Assembly (NCBI GenBank): GCA_028150825.1
Contig: JAOGIM010000011.1
Span: 1 to 45,057, forward strand
Reading direction: 5' to 3'
Length of the DNA: 45,057 bases
Source of the DNA: Paracoccaceae bacterium
GTDB taxonomy: Bacteria > Pseudomonadota > Alphaproteobacteria > Rhodobacterales > Rhodobacteraceae
Shown here: positions 9,480 to 18,760 of the stretch, in pieces
Numbering within the stretch: the first letter of the stretch is position 1
Layout: each line of letters opens with the position of its first letter
Program-made: the position numbers and the translations under genes
Notes under the pieces: generated by a model
What the model was told of the DNA's origin: nothing
What the model saw: only the letters and a program-made list of their open reading frames with translations
Databases searched by the model: none

Positions 9480-10870
9480 CAACCAGCTTTTTAAACAATA
9501 AAGCCGTAATCTCTTCCCCTCAATCAAGATGAGCTCTACCGATAACGGAAACTTCTGCGACATCAGGATGCGCTAGTAGTACCTCTTAAACCTCACGTGG
9601 GTAGATACTGCTGCCGCCAGAAATGATCAAATCTTTGGAACGGTCTTTAAGTGTTTAATAGCCGGCTTCATACACAGCTCCCTTATCGTCGGTCATCAAC
9701 CAACCATTGATAGGTGTTTTTTGTTGGCGAACGAGTTGCTCCAGTATCCAGGCATGGCAGGCTGCCCGCGCACTTGGATCTCTCCAGCCTGAGCAATGGC
9801 AAGCGGATTGGCTGTGCTATCACCAATCTGTACCTCTACAACTGATTGCGCCCATCCGACAGATGCTAGACACTCTCTCCAGCGCAGATGGCCTATGTCA
9901 GAAACGGTCTATCTGCTTAGAACAGAAATTGCCATCGGACATTCCGCCTGCCCATAAATCTGAACAAAGATATCTCCAAAGATCTTAACTGCATTAACAA
10001 TATCAGCAATATACATTGGCCCACTCCCATAAACGATGGTCCGAAAACCCGTCGGATTGTGGGAAAGCGACTTTACCACTAAGCTCAGACGTTTTAAAAT
10101 TCAGGGGGCGGCAAACATATGCGCCAAACCAAAATGTCTTGCTAAATCAAATATTTCAAATAGATCAAATCCACCCATCCTTGGATAGACAAACCCTGCT
10201 CCTTTTAATACATTCATAAGCCTTTAAAAACTGGTACCATGCGACATGGATGCAGAATGAATGGCAATATCCTTTGAAAAAACATTATCCAAATCGGTGA
10301 GATAACTTAAGGTCATTGCTCAAAGCATTCCATGGATGATCAAAACACCCTTTGGATGCCCTCTAGTGCCTGATGTGTAAAACAACCATGCTAGATCGTA
10401 TGGCTGGCAGCTTGCGTTTGTTGGCACAGAAACGCCTGAAGGAGTGTGGATAAAACCCATATCAGTAAACTGTATAAAAGTTACAGTGATGCATTTTTCA
10501 ATTTCAGCTTGAGTGGCCGCTTCAAGCACGGCTTAAACCAAAACAAACCTAACGGCTGCATCTTGAAAATCCATGCTGCCTCTTTTGGATAAAGCTTTGC
10601 GTTCTCAGGAACAACCACGCCGTCCGCGTGCCATATCCAAACAACAATCTCAAGTACTTGGGTCTATTTTTCATAAATATTGCGAATTGATCTTCGCGCT
10701 TCAGTCCATTTTGAATGAGCCAAGCAGCTACATGCACAACAGATCCAGCGAGATCAGCATAAGTTTAATCAGTATCTTTGCCAAAATAGAGTACGATTTT
10801 CTGCCCGTTGACTTACGATGTCTCTTGAAGCCATATAGCAACATTCAAAACGAATTCTCCGTCGTCGAAC
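9480..10870 (-). pseudogene. Degraded acyl-CoA synthetase (AMP-binding family)
   Basis: Minus-strand remains of an AMP-dependent acyl-CoA ligase, readable from N- to C-terminus with many interruptions. From about 10860 downwards one reads LFDDGEFVLNVAIWLQETS, then VHVAAWLIQNGLKREDQFA, the adenylation loop YTSGTRGHPKGVL (near 10330-10380), RTIVYGSGPMYIADI and VQIYGQAECPMAI (near 9930-10040), and finally DRSKDLIISGGSSIYPREV and HPDVAEVSVIGRAHLD (near 9520-9640). Several in-frame stops are clear, for example after SIYPREV and at the expected Trp in the following LDW-G position, along with several frame changes. The motif order is that of a long-chain or aromatic acyl-CoA ligase of about 500 residues; the substrate cannot be told. 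The open frames on the plus strand here are chance shadows. Confidence 0.88.
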
Positions 10871-11108
10871 AATTTAGGCACTTGGGGATTTTCTTGTCCA
10901 AAATTTCGAAAATACAAAAACTAAACAACTTTCCCACTATTTTTTCACCTTCAATCATTTCTGTTGTCACAAAAACCAGCTTAAAGTCTTCAAAAGAGCG
11001 CGAATTATTCGAATTAACCGTATCAAAATCTTTTCACGGCGGATCGTATGGACTATAGATTAATAAAAGAGAGGCAGAGGCTACAGCCACAAATGGCAAA
11101 GGAACGGA

Positions 11109-11612
11109 ATGAGTAAGAAAAATCAAGACGAAGATATTGCCTTCATAAGAGCATTGGCAGAAGTACTTCAGGATAACGATCTGGGCGAAATTGAAATTGA
11201 GCGGGACCGTGGGGAAGACAATGTTTTGAACGTACGCCTTGCACGTAACATTGAGCAAGCTCCGCAAACTCTAAATATGGCACCAACGCATGCAGCAAAA
11301 GTCATTACTAAGGACGCTCAGGCTGGTACGGCGTCTACACCGCCCGCTCCTACTCAAGAGGACGATCCAGCCAAACATCCTGGTGCGGTAACTTCGCCGA
11401 TGGTAGGTACAGTCTATCTGCAACCCGAACCTGATGCAGATTCATTTATTTCCGTCGGAGCAACGGTTTCAGAAGGCGCAACACTTTTAATAGTGGAGGC
11501 AATGAAAACAATGAACCACATCCCCTCTCCAAAATCAGGCATAGTCAAACGTATTCTCATAGAAGACGGTGGCGCAGTCGAATTTGGTACGCCTCTGGTT
11601 ATTATCGAATAG
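11109..11612 (+). CDS. accB: Acetyl-CoA carboxylase biotin carboxyl carrier protein
   Basis: Carries the covalently bound biotin of acetyl-CoA carboxylase, the first committed step of fatty-acid synthesis. The C-terminal ~75 residues are a biotinyl domain with the biotinylated Lys133 in [10 protein letters not shown] (the AMKT variant is usual in alphaproteobacteria), preceded by a Pro/Ala-rich linker (about residues 75-92). Length (167 aa) is normal. The ATG is preceded by AAAGGAACGGA. accC follows after five bases, forming the common accBC operon. The probable promoter lies in the AT-rich 230 bases upstream, beyond the end of the dead acyl-CoA ligase gene. Confidence 0.97.
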   Translation: MSKKNQDEDIAFIRALAEVLQDNDLGEIEIERDRGEDNVLNVRLARNIEQAPQTLNMAPTHAAKVITKDAQAGTASTPPAPTQEDDPAKHPGAVTSPMVGTVYLQPEPDADSFISVGATVSEGATLLIVEAMKTMNHIPSPKSGIVKRILIEDGGAVEFGTPLVIIE

Positions 11613-11620
11613 GGTTTTTG

Positions 11621-12970
11621 ATGATTGACAAAATCGTGATCGCAAACCGAGGTGAAATTGCACTTCGAGTTATTAGAGCCTGTAGGGAAATGGGTATCAA
11701 ATCAGTTGCCGTGCACTCTACAGCTGACAGTGACGCGATGCATGTGCGCATGGCGGATGAGTCGGTCTGTATAGGACCACCAGCCAGTGCGGAAAGCTAT
11801 CTATCGTTTCCAGCAATTATTTCGGCCTGTGAAATAACCGGTGCACAAGCTATACATCCTGGCTATGGCTTTCTTTCAGAAAATGCAAAGTTTGTTCAGA
11901 TCATAGAAGACCACGGTCTAACGTTTATTGGACCTTCCGCCGAGCATATCCGCGTTATGGGTGATAAGATTACAGCCAAAGACACAATGAAGAAGTTGGG
12001 AGTTCCATGCGTTCCTGGCTCGGATGGCGGTGTTCCAACAGTTGCAGACGCCAAGCGAATTGGTGCGGAAATGGGATATCCAGTCATTATCAAGGCAACC
12101 GCGGGTGGCGGTGGTCGAGGTATGAAGGTTGCAGCAACTGCGGCCGATATGGATCGGGCATTTATGACAGCCCGAGCCGAGGGGAAGGCCGCTTTTGGTA
12201 ATGACGAAGTATATATTGAAAAATACCTCACAACTCCGCGCCATATAGAAATTCAGGTCTTTGGGGATGGCAAGGGCCATGCCGTGCATCTGGGCGAGCG
12301 GGATTGTTCGCTTCAAAGACGTCATCAAAAAGTCTGGGAGGAAGCTCCTAGTCCTGTGATAACGCAAGAAGAAAGAGAAAGAATCGGCAAAACCTGTTCC
12401 GACGCCGTGTCTAAGATTGATTATATTGGTGCGGGAACAATAGAGTTCTTATATGAAAACGGTGAATTTTATTTTATTGAGATGAACACACGTCTACAAG
12501 TTGAACACCCTGTAACAGAAGCGATTTTTGACGTTGATTTGGTTCGCGAACAAATTCGAGTAGCAAGTGGATTGCATTTATCATTTAAGCAGGAAAATTT
12601 AAAAATCAACGGACATTCAATTGAAGTCAGGATCAATGCTGAAAAAATTCCAAACTTTTCGCCTTGTCCTGGGACCATTACAGCCTATCACACCCCCGGC
12701 GGTTTAGGCGTCAGGGTAGATAGCGCACTTTATGCTGGCTACAAAATACCGCCCTATTACGACAGTCTGATCGGTAAGTTAATTGTGCATGGTCGCGACC
12801 GAAAAGAGGCGATTGCTCGTCTACAGCGCGCACTAGGGGAACTAATTATTGATGGTGTAGATACAACTTTACCTTTATTTGATGCATTAATGGGCACCGA
12901 CGATATCCACACAGGGTCTTACAATATCCATTGGCTGGAAGATTGGATCGAAAAAAAATTTCCTGAGTAA
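11621..12970 (+). CDS. accC: Acetyl-CoA carboxylase biotin carboxylase subunit
   Basis: Carboxylates the biotin on AccB using ATP and bicarbonate. It has the three domains of the biotin carboxylase family: an N-terminal domain beginning [13 protein letters not shown], the ATP-grasp domain with the Gly-rich loop [12 protein letters not shown], and the catalytic stretch [14 protein letters not shown] near residue 287. Length (449 aa) equals E. coli AccC. I prefer ATG 11621 (AGGG at 11611-11614, six bases away) to the TTG just before it at 11618. It is the second gene of the accBC operon, with only eight bases between the accB stop and this start. Confidence 0.97.
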   Translation: MIDKIVIANRGEIALRVIRACREMGIKSVAVHSTADSDAMHVRMADESVCIGPPASAESYLSFPAIISACEITGAQAIHPGYGFLSENAKFVQIIEDHGLTFIGPSAEHIRVMGDKITAKDTMKKLGVPCVPGSDGGVPTVADAKRIGAEMGYPVIIKATAGGGGRGMKVAATAADMDRAFMTARAEGKAAFGNDEVYIEKYLTTPRHIEIQVFGDGKGHAVHLGERDCSLQRRHQKVWEEAPSPVITQEERERIGKTCSDAVSKIDYIGAGTIEFLYENGEFYFIEMNTRLQVEHPVTEAIFDVDLVREQIRVASGLHLSFKQENLKINGHSIEVRINAEKIPNFSPCPGTITAYHTPGGLGVRVDSALYAGYKIPPYYDSLIGKLIVHGRDRKEAIARLQRALGELIIDGVDTTLPLFDALMGTDDIHTGSYNIHWLEDWIEKKFPE

Positions 12971-13072
12971 CAATCGACAGGCAATTTTAGAGACCCGCTC
13001 TTCTCAGTCCTTTATCAATATAATATTCATGTTATGTGACGATTCTTTAGAATATAAATAAGTGGGTTTTCT

Positions 13073-13714
13073 ATGAGCGGCCATTTATCAGCAGAGCTTT
13101 TGTTAGAAGGGTACCGTCAAGGTATCTTCCCAATGTCAGAGAACAAACATGACTCCGAACTTTTTTGGGTCAATCCAAAGGAGCGTGGAATTTTCCCAAT
13201 AAACGGGTTTCATCTGTCACGGTCACTAAGACGACGACTGCTCCGGGTAGACTATGAGGTAAAAGTATCAACAGCATTTGCCGATGTCGTTAAAGCATGC
13301 GCAGATAGACCGGAAAGCTGGATCAATCAAACAATTTTTGAACTTTACTGTACGCTTGCCGCTAAAGGAAAGGCCCATTCTATTGAGATCTGGCGAAACG
13401 GTGTGCTCATCGGAGGCGTATACGGGGTTGTAGAAGGGGCTGCATTCTTTGGTGAAAGTATGTTTTCCAGAGAGCGAGATGCCTCCAAAATAGCCCTTGC
13501 CTATTTGATGCACAGATTAAAACATAACGGTTTCAAGCTCTTTGATACCCAATTCTTAACAGAGCATCTCGCCTCGCTTGGAGCACGTGAAATCTCTAGA
13601 CAGCAGTATTACTACCTTCTCACTGAGGCCTTGAGCAGACCTGCTAATTTTATAAGCCCGTGTTACTCAGTCACAGCGTCCGATGTTGTGCATCTTAGTG
13701 GCCAAACGTCATAG
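13073..13714 (+). CDS. aat: Leucyl/phenylalanyl-tRNA-protein transferase
   Basis: Adds Leu or Phe from its aminoacyl-tRNA to proteins with N-terminal Arg or Lys, marking them for ClpAP through the N-degron pathway. The sequence has the family landmarks: LLEGYRQGIFPMSE near the start, FWVNPKERGIFP, the conserved GGVYGVVEGAAFFGESMF (residues about 118-135) and FDTQFLTEHLASLGA. Length (213 aa) is typical of alphaproteobacteria. It lies about 100 bases after accC. Its last 52 bases overlap, in antisense, the end of the DUF2155 gene on the other strand. Confidence 0.96.
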   Translation: MSGHLSAELLLEGYRQGIFPMSENKHDSELFWVNPKERGIFPINGFHLSRSLRRRLLRVDYEVKVSTAFADVVKACADRPESWINQTIFELYCTLAAKGKAHSIEIWRNGVLIGGVYGVVEGAAFFGESMFSRERDASKIALAYLMHRLKHNGFKLFDTQFLTEHLASLGAREISRQQYYYLLTEALSRPANFISPCYSVTASDVVHLSGQTS

Positions 13715-14043
13715 CGGGCATGATCGAGCGCATTCAATGCAGGCGACGAAGCTATCATCCAGCCCTTAAATAAATCTTTTGAGCCTGCTTCGTTTGTAAC
13801 CGTTAGGTAAGTATACGCGTCCCCTGTGGGATTGGCTAAGGGATATCTGCATTCCCCAACAATCACTAAAAGATTACCAAGTTTGAAGGTGTCACCCTGA
13901 AGTAAAACATGGTCGTTGGCGACACCACCAATTTTGTCCAGTGATCTTAGCACCGTCCCTTCTGAAAGCTCTGTTGCTTCTTGTCCAATGACAGGAGAAC
14001 CCAAAACCATTAACGCCGCGAAGACAACTAGCCTTAATCTCAT
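13663..14043 (-). CDS. DUF2155 secreted protein
   Basis: Small exported protein of unknown function that is conserved in alphaproteobacteria. It has a signal peptide (about residues 1-20, ending near IGQE). The mature part contains the features of DUF2155: LDKIGGVANDHVLLQGDTFKLGNL, the Cys in VGECRYP, FKGWMIASSPALNALDHARYD, and a second Cys in WPLRC, a pair that could form a disulfide in the periplasm. The start codon overlaps the mlaD stop (ATGA), so the genes are probably coupled. The 3' end overlaps aat convergently by 52 bases. Confidence 0.9.
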   Translation of the reverse strand: MRLRLVVFAALMVLGSPVIGQEATELSEGTVLRSLDKIGGVANDHVLLQGDTFKLGNLLVIVGECRYPLANPTGDAYTYLTVTNEAGSKDLFKGWMIASSPALNALDHARYDVWPLRCTTSDAVTE

Positions 14044-14489
14044 TTATTTGCGTTACCAGAAACAAAGCGCATCATTAACTGTATGAGACTTATCGATCCT
14101 TGCGTATCAACAATTTCATCCCCGGCCGCCAGATAATCAAATGATGCCCCAGGAACAACTTCCACAAAATTACCACCCAACAGACCCTCAGATGCCACGG
14201 CAAGCGAACTATCATCGGGAATCAAAACATCTTGGTCGATTGCCAAAGTAGACTGAGCTTTATATGTCTCACTATCCAAAGAAAGTACTGCTACTGTTCC
14301 AACCTTAACACCTGCAAGGCGTACATCGGTTCCGACTTTCACGCCTTCCGCAGACCGAAATGCAGCGTGAATGTGATAACTAGAGGACCCCGTAGAAATC
14401 CCAGCAACTTGCATAACATAAACGGTAAAGGCAATTGCGATCCCAACAACTATCGCACCTACCAGAACTTCACCCTTATTTTCAATCAT
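14040..14489 (-). CDS. mlaD: MlaD-like outer-membrane lipid-asymmetry substrate-binding protein
   Basis: MCE-domain protein that, in the Mla system, forms a periplasmic ring shuttling phospholipids between the MlaFEDB transporter in the inner membrane and MlaC. A single N-terminal membrane anchor spans about residues 8-28, and the MCE domain follows (AAFRSAEGVKVGTDVRLAGV, then ASEGLLGGNFVEVVPG). Length (149 aa) is normal. mlaE and mlaF are not next to it; instead it lies between the NDUFA12-like gene (nine-base gap) and DUF2155 (four-base overlap), an arrangement I recognise from other Rhodobacterales. Confidence 0.92.
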   Translation of the reverse strand: MIENKGEVLVGAIVVGIAIAFTVYVMQVAGISTGSSSYHIHAAFRSAEGVKVGTDVRLAGVKVGTVAVLSLDSETYKAQSTLAIDQDVLIPDDSSLAVASEGLLGGNFVEVVPGASFDYLAAGDEIVDTQGSISLIQLMMRFVSGNANK

Positions 14490-14498
14490 TTTGCAATC

Positions 14499-14882
14499 CT
14501 ATTTGGGCTGCCAAGCCTCATAATCCTGCCGCTGCTTTTGCGTTTTATTGCGAAGTGAACCAGCCGGCGCGTAGGCGAGCGCACTTCCAGTTAGGTTTTT
14601 CGTATGAGGCTTTTCCCAGCTCTTGTGTTCTAGTGGTTTTGCATTCGGATGCATGTGCCAAGTTCTATGCAACCAGCCGTGCCAGTCGGGGCTCACTTTC
14701 GTCGCTTCCGATTCACCGCTGAAAATGACCCAGCGCCTTTTATCGTCTTTGGTTCGATAATAAGTATTTCCTTGGTCATCCTCTCCAACTCGTACACCTT
14801 TTCGCCAAGTGAATAGCTGAGTGTTTAATGTCTGACCATTCCACCAAGTTACTGACCGAAGTAGTGTGTTCAAAATTCCCAC
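14499..14882 (-). CDS. NADH:ubiquinone oxidoreductase accessory subunit, NDUFA12/B17.2 type
   Basis: Accessory subunit of respiratory complex I that alphaproteobacteria share with mitochondria (bovine B17.2, human NDUFA12). Diagnostic stretches are [21 protein letters not shown], the tyrosine/arginine-rich [16 protein letters not shown], and [15 protein letters not shown]. Length is 127 aa. It is encoded away from any nuo operon, directly after clpX and before mlaD, as in relatives. Its presence is good evidence for an alphaproteobacterial origin. Confidence 0.93.
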   Translation of the reverse strand: MGILNTLLRSVTWWNGQTLNTQLFTWRKGVRVGEDDQGNTYYRTKDDKRRWVIFSGESEATKVSPDWHGWLHRTWHMHPNAKPLEHKSWEKPHTKNLTGSALAYAPAGSLRNKTQKQRQDYEAWQPK

Positions 14883-14921
14883 AGAGCTCTCCTTGGTTGT
14901 TGGGAAGCGCGGGCATTATAT

Positions 14922-14959
14922 TTTTGCTAAACTTTAAGATATTTTACAGTTTGGCAAAA
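14922..14959. terminator. Inverted repeat between clpX and the NDUFA12-like gene
   Basis: TTTTGCTAAACT (14922-14933) pairs with AGTTTGGCAAAA (14948-14959), giving a 12-bp stem with one mismatch and a 14-base loop. It sits 12 bases past the clpX stop and 40 bases before the next start, so it may end or attenuate clpX transcription. No uninterrupted T-run follows on the minus strand. Confidence 0.4.
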
Positions 14960-14971
14960 TCAAATGCTTAT

Positions 14972-16237
14972 CTAACTTGCGCTTGCAGGGGCCTTCTTTT
15001 TTTCAGCATATATCATCAACGGAGCAGCCGTAGATCCTACGGCTTCTTCGTTTACAACAATTTCTTCAACATCATCAAGGCCGGGAAGATCAAACATACT
15101 GTCAAGCAGGATATCCTCCAAAATAGAGCGTAATCCTCTTGCGCCTGTCTTCCGCTTGATCGCTTTTTTGGCAATAGAGGATAAAGCTTCTTCAGTAAAG
15201 GTAAGCTGTGTATCCTCAAGTTCAAAGAGGCGCTGATACTGTTTAACTAACGCATTCTTCGGCTGCGTTAATATCGTAACCAAAGCGTCCTCATCCAGAT
15301 CTTCCAAAGTCGCTAGAACCGGCAACCGGCCAACAAACTCTGGAATAAGGCCAAATCTGAGCAAGTCCTCTGGTTCAAGGTCTTGGAAAATCTCACCAAC
15401 TCCGCGTTCGTCGTTATCGCGAACATCTGCGCCAAACCCCATTGCGCTGCCTTTACCGCGGGCCGCAATTATTTTGTCGAGACCGGCAAAAGCACCACCA
15501 CAAATAAACAGAATATTTGTTGTATCAACTTGCAAGAATTCCTGTTGTGGATGTTTGCGGCCACCTTGTGGTGGAACGCTTGCCACAGTGCCTTCCATCA
15601 ATTTCAAAAGCGCCTGTTGCACGCCCTCTCCAGATACATCCCGTGTAATGGAAGGGTTCTCTGACTTTCGAGTTATCTTGTCAACTTCGTCAATATATAC
15701 AATACCACGCTGAGCCCGCTCCACATTATATTCCGACGCCTGCAAAAGTTTCAGAATAATGTTCTCTACATCTTCACCAACATAGCCCGCTTCAGTAAGC
15801 GTTGTAGCATCTGCCATTGTGAAGGGCACATCAAGGATTCGTGCCAGTGTCTGTGCAAGAAGCGTCTTTCCGCACCCTGTTGGACCAATCAGCAAAATAT
15901 TTGATTTGGCAAGTTCAATATCACCAGATTTGGCCGCATGGTTGAGGCGTTTATAATGATTGTGAACAGCAACAGAAAGCACACGCTTAGCAACAGCTTG
16001 CCCAATCACATAGTCATCAAGGACATCACAAATTTCACGCGGTGTTGGAACGCCATCTGAAGATTTCAGGCTGCTTCCCTTCGTCTCTTCGCGAATGATA
16101 TCCATGCAGAGCTCAACGCACTCATCACATATAAATACCGTTGGACCAGCTATCAGCTTTCTAACCTCATGCTGGCTTTTTCCGCAAAAGCTGCAATATA
16201 AGGTATTCTTGCTCTCCCCGCCCGAATTTGATGCCAT
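14972..16237 (-). CDS. clpX: ATP-dependent Clp protease ATP-binding subunit ClpX
   Basis: AAA+ unfoldase that feeds substrates into the ClpP chamber. The N-terminal zinc domain has Cys15, Cys18, Cys37 and Cys40. The Walker A loop GPTGCGKT lies at 118-125, Walker B is [10 protein letters not shown], and sensor/arginine-finger regions follow (FAGLDKII, then [11 protein letters not shown], with [10 protein letters not shown] near the end). Length (421 aa) is typical. The start has GGAAGG upstream. It lies 142 bases downstream of clpP on the same strand, the usual clpP-clpX order; tig is not adjacent but about 22 kb away. Confidence 0.98.
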   Translation of the reverse strand: MASNSGGESKNTLYCSFCGKSQHEVRKLIAGPTVFICDECVELCMDIIREETKGSSLKSSDGVPTPREICDVLDDYVIGQAVAKRVLSVAVHNHYKRLNHAAKSGDIELAKSNILLIGPTGCGKTLLAQTLARILDVPFTMADATTLTEAGYVGEDVENIILKLLQASEYNVERAQRGIVYIDEVDKITRKSENPSITRDVSGEGVQQALLKLMEGTVASVPPQGGRKHPQQEFLQVDTTNILFICGGAFAGLDKIIAARGKGSAMGFGADVRDNDERGVGEIFQDLEPEDLLRFGLIPEFVGRLPVLATLEDLDEDALVTILTQPKNALVKQYQRLFELEDTQLTFTEEALSSIAKKAIKRKTGARGLRSILEDILLDSMFDLPGLDDVEEIVVNEEAVGSTAAPLMIYAEKKKAPASAS

Positions 16238-16329
16238 CAGTGTACCTTCCGGATCGAAACAGTTAAAAAATGTAACTGTATTTACATATAACCTAGAGAA
16301 TAACTTAAGTCAGGCAACAATCGGCTACA

Positions 16330-16353
16330 ATCGAAAAATGAAGTTATTTCGAT
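16330..16353. repeat. Inverted repeat in the clpP-clpX spacer
   Basis: ATCGAAA (16330-16336) and TTTCGAT (16347-16353) form a 7-bp stem around a 10-base loop, about 30 bases past the clpP stop on the minus strand. It could attenuate transcription from clpP into clpX or mark an operator for clpX. There is no T-tract. Confidence 0.3.
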
Positions 16354-16379
16354 CTGAGTCAACTATTGCCTTTATTCAC

Positions 16380-17009
16380 TTATTTTTCCTCATCACCTTT
16401 TGAGCGGTTTGTGACAATTTCGTCAATCAATCCCCAGTCTTTCGCGTCTTCGGGTGCCATAAAATTATCACGCTCAAGTGCACTTTCAACTGCTTTAAGC
16501 TTTTGGCCTGTGTGCGACACATAAATTTCGTTGAGCCGTTTTTTCAGCTTCAAGGTTTCTTCGGCATGAATCATAATGTCTGTTGCTTGTCCTTGATAAC
16601 CTCCAGACGGTTGGTGCACCATAATTCTGCTATTTGGCAGAGAAAAGCGCATACCTTTGGCTCCTGCAGTCAGCAAAAGAGATCCCATAGAGGCTGCTTG
16701 ACCAATTACCAGTGTTGACACTTTGGGCCGAATATATTGCATCGTATCATAAATCGACAGGCCACTTGTCACCACGCCGCCAGGGCTGTTTATGTACATG
16801 CTAATATCTTTCGACGGGTTCTCAGCTTCTAGATGAAGAAGCTGGGCGACGATCAGACTGGACATGCCGTCATGCACTGGACCGCTCACAAAAATGATAC
16901 GCTCTTTAAGCAAGCGAGAGAAAATATCATAAGCCCTCTCACCTCGGCTTGTTTGCTCAACCACCATAGGCACGAGCGTATTCATATAGGTTTCAATCGG
17001 GTCTTTCAT
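16380..17009 (-). CDS. clpP: ATP-dependent Clp protease proteolytic subunit
   Basis: Serine peptidase that forms the tetradecameric chamber of ClpXP and ClpAP. Counting from the ATG at 17009, the catalytic triad is Ser107 (in GQAASMGS), His132 (MVHQPSGG) and Asp181 (ERDNFM), with the family's exact 25- and 49-residue spacings. I chose 17009 (209 aa) over the upstream ATG at 17027. AGGACGAA directly precedes it as ribosome binding site, and the N-terminus then reads [20 protein letters not shown] as in relatives. clpX follows on the same strand. Confidence 0.97.
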   Translation of the reverse strand: MKDPIETYMNTLVPMVVEQTSRGERAYDIFSRLLKERIIFVSGPVHDGMSSLIVAQLLHLEAENPSKDISMYINSPGGVVTSGLSIYDTMQYIRPKVSTLVIGQAASMGSLLLTAGAKGMRFSLPNSRIMVHQPSGGYQGQATDIMIHAEETLKLKKRLNEIYVSHTGQKLKAVESALERDNFMAPEDAKDWGLIDEIVTNRSKGDEEK

Positions 17010-17571
17010 TTCGTCCTGCCTGTTCATCTTGTGTTTCGAAAATTATCTTTTGTGATATTAGTTCTAGTGTTGCAGGTGCCCTGCTGCAATAGCAGGAATG
17101 TAAATTGCTGACTTAAAGGCGCAATATTTCAAGTTTAAACGGGACGTCCCGTTTTTATTTTATATCAAATTTACTCTTAATGTTCACAATTATAAACAAT
17201 ACTTGCATCATTCCTTCATTTTGTTTTAATTTTTTGTGCTCTAAATCATCGAAAATTGTTTAATCGGCTGTTATAGATTTACAACTTTTAGTGAAATCCA
17301 TTTGTTCGAATTAATTATCAAGAAGAAAAACTCCTTTAAAACCTTTAAGCTGATCTCTTTTCCTTTTGGTCAGCCACCCAGCCCAATTTTGGCATAAAAA
17401 AATTAATTCTTTAATTTACATGGCCATTCTTATATCTTTGCAAAATTCCGTATGCAGGTTTTCTTTTATTAAACAAAATAAAGTACCTCTTAGATCAACC
17501 TTGACAGATATTTTTCATTCGCACTGACATTCTTCCTAAATAGATATTACAATATACATTATAACAATATA
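17010..17571. other. AT-rich spacer between clpP and ribE
   Basis: No gene or recognisable gene remnant was found in about 560 bases. The half nearest clpP holds a hairpin in the clpP leader (CCTGCT/AGCAGG around GCAAT, 17080-17096) and an 18-bp palindrome at 17137-17154. Minus-strand transcripts of ribE run into this region, and clpP must be transcribed from a promoter inside it. In many Rhodobacterales ribB, ribH and nusB follow ribE; none is visible here. Confidence 0.5.
17137..17156. terminator. Perfect palindrome with T-tract upstream of clpP
   Basis: AAACGGGACGTCCCGTTT at 17137-17154 is a perfect 18-bp palindrome. As RNA it can fold into a 7-bp stem (AAACGGG/CCCGTTT) with an ACGT tetraloop, and on the plus strand it is followed by TT-ATTTTA, the look of an intrinsic terminator. 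No plus-strand gene lies just upstream, so it may instead end minus-strand read-through from ribE or be a dyad operator for clpP. Confidence 0.4.
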
Positions 17572-18198
17572 TTATGATGAGTATTTATTGCAGTCATTAA
17601 GTCTGGCAACGTAGCGCGCCAAAGTATCAATTTCCAAGTTTATTGCATCGCCAACTTCGATATCACCCCATGTGGTAACGGATTTTGTATGCGGTATAAA
17701 ATTGACACCAAAAGACTTGTCATGCACTTCATTCACAGTCAAAGAAGTTCCATTAAGAGCCACAGACCCTTTCGAAGCAATAAATTTCATCAAATCAGTT
17801 GGCGCCTCTAACACAACCCGCGTGCTATCGCCTTCGTCAGTTATCGACTGAATTTCGGCAACGCCATCCACGTGACCCGAAACTAAGTGACCACCTAATT
17901 CATCTCCCACTTTTAGCGAGCGCTCTAGGTTCACTTTTTTACCAACCCGCCAGATTGGGCCAGGGCGATTTGTTCCTTCACGTCGAAAGTTGGACTTTGA
18001 CACCGTTTCTGCACTGATTTCAACATCAAACCAGTCGTCACCAAGTGCAATAGCTGTCAAACACACACCATCGCAGGCTATTGAAGCGCCAATATTAATG
18101 TTGGCGGTTACAAAATTGGTTTTGATTCTTGCACGCAGATCACCCCTTTGCTCAAATTCAACAATTTCTCCGATATTAGTTATTATACCAGTAAACAT
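17572..18198 (-). CDS. ribE: Riboflavin synthase alpha chain
   Basis: Dismutates two molecules of 6,7-dimethyl-8-ribityllumazine into riboflavin and the pyrimidine that re-enters the pathway. It has the two tandem lumazine-binding barrels: the first begins MFTGIITNIGEI with GASIACDGVCLT, the second contains GHLVSGHVDGVAEI and GSVALNGTSLTVNEV. Length (208 aa) is normal. It lies on the same strand as ribD but is separated from it by 1.4 kb of decayed capsule-gene sequence in the opposite direction, so it may need its own promoter. Confidence 0.97.
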   Translation of the reverse strand: MFTGIITNIGEIVEFEQRGDLRARIKTNFVTANINIGASIACDGVCLTAIALGDDWFDVEISAETVSKSNFRREGTNRPGPIWRVGKKVNLERSLKVGDELGGHLVSGHVDGVAEIQSITDEGDSTRVVLEAPTDLMKFIASKGSVALNGTSLTVNEVHDKSFGVNFIPHTKSVTTWGDIEVGDAINLEIDTLARYVARLNDCNKYSS

Positions 18199-18297
18199 AA
18201 AGAATATCCTCTCGATAACAGTTGTTGTGCACTAATTCCTCTGAACAGTTTACTTAGCTTAAATTACTGCCTCAAGAATGGCGAGGAGTAGTCAAAA

Positions 18298-18740
18298 ATG
18301 CGAATTCCTAAATTTGTCCTAAAGCAGCCTGTATTTTTGCTTCTATAAAGTCGAGATAATTTTCTTCTCACATTTAAGCAAAAGGCTCAATACTCTTGGA
18401 TGTAAAACATGGCGCTTCGAGTGTAATCTAGGCGACAGGGCGTTTTGGAAGAACAAAAATACCTTTTTTGCCCTCAACCGGCTAGCTAAAATTTAGAAAG
18501 ACTTTTTTCCAATATCGTTAATCACAAAGTTGTGTGAGATATTGTTCTTTTCGGAGTCGCAAGAGAAATCCACTAAAAAACAGGCTTTATGGCAGAGGCA
18601 TAGGTATTAAGATGCATATTTTTGAAGAAGGCTACCTTTGTCCTTATTAATATACTTACGAACGCAATGTATCCAATGGTAATTCTCACCTGATGGACCT
18701 GCATATTAGCAATATGATAGATAGCCTAAATCGATCCACG
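18298..18740 (+). pseudogene. kpsS: Degraded capsule polysaccharide protein KpsS
   Basis: Plus-strand fossil. AGGAG at 18283-18287 precedes an ATG at 18298 that reads MRIPKFVLKQPVFLLL and then TAA, where KpsS proteins have FLxLQG; a CAA-to-TAA change would explain the stop. Another frame continues FFSHLSKRLNTLGC and CNLGDRAFW, matching the KpsS N-terminal 'FF..LA..L...G..V.R.NFN.GDR.FW'. Further on (18611-18720) HIFEEGYLCPY, a stop, then YERNVSNGNSHLMD matches the conserved 'FEEGYLRP..iT.E..GVNG.S'. The rest of the approximately 400-residue protein is missing. Intact KpsS cooperates with KpsC in adding the poly-Kdo linker on which group 2 capsules are built. Confidence 0.8.
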
Positions 18741-18760
18741 GTAAGCACCGCACCTCCTCC

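Noticed and set aside
10573-11058. A 161-codon plus-strand open frame before accB
   Set aside because: Most of it is the complement of the dead acyl-CoA ligase N-terminus; its protein has no recognisable features.
11896-12367. Long open frames antisense to accC (up to about 149 codons)
   Set aside because: They follow the codon structure of accC on the other strand, lack ribosome binding sites and resemble no known protein.
17100-17140. Heat-shock sigma-32 promoter for clpP (CTTGAAA at 17127-17133 on the minus strand)
   Set aside because: The -35-like heptamer is there, but no matching -10 sequence was found at the right distance.
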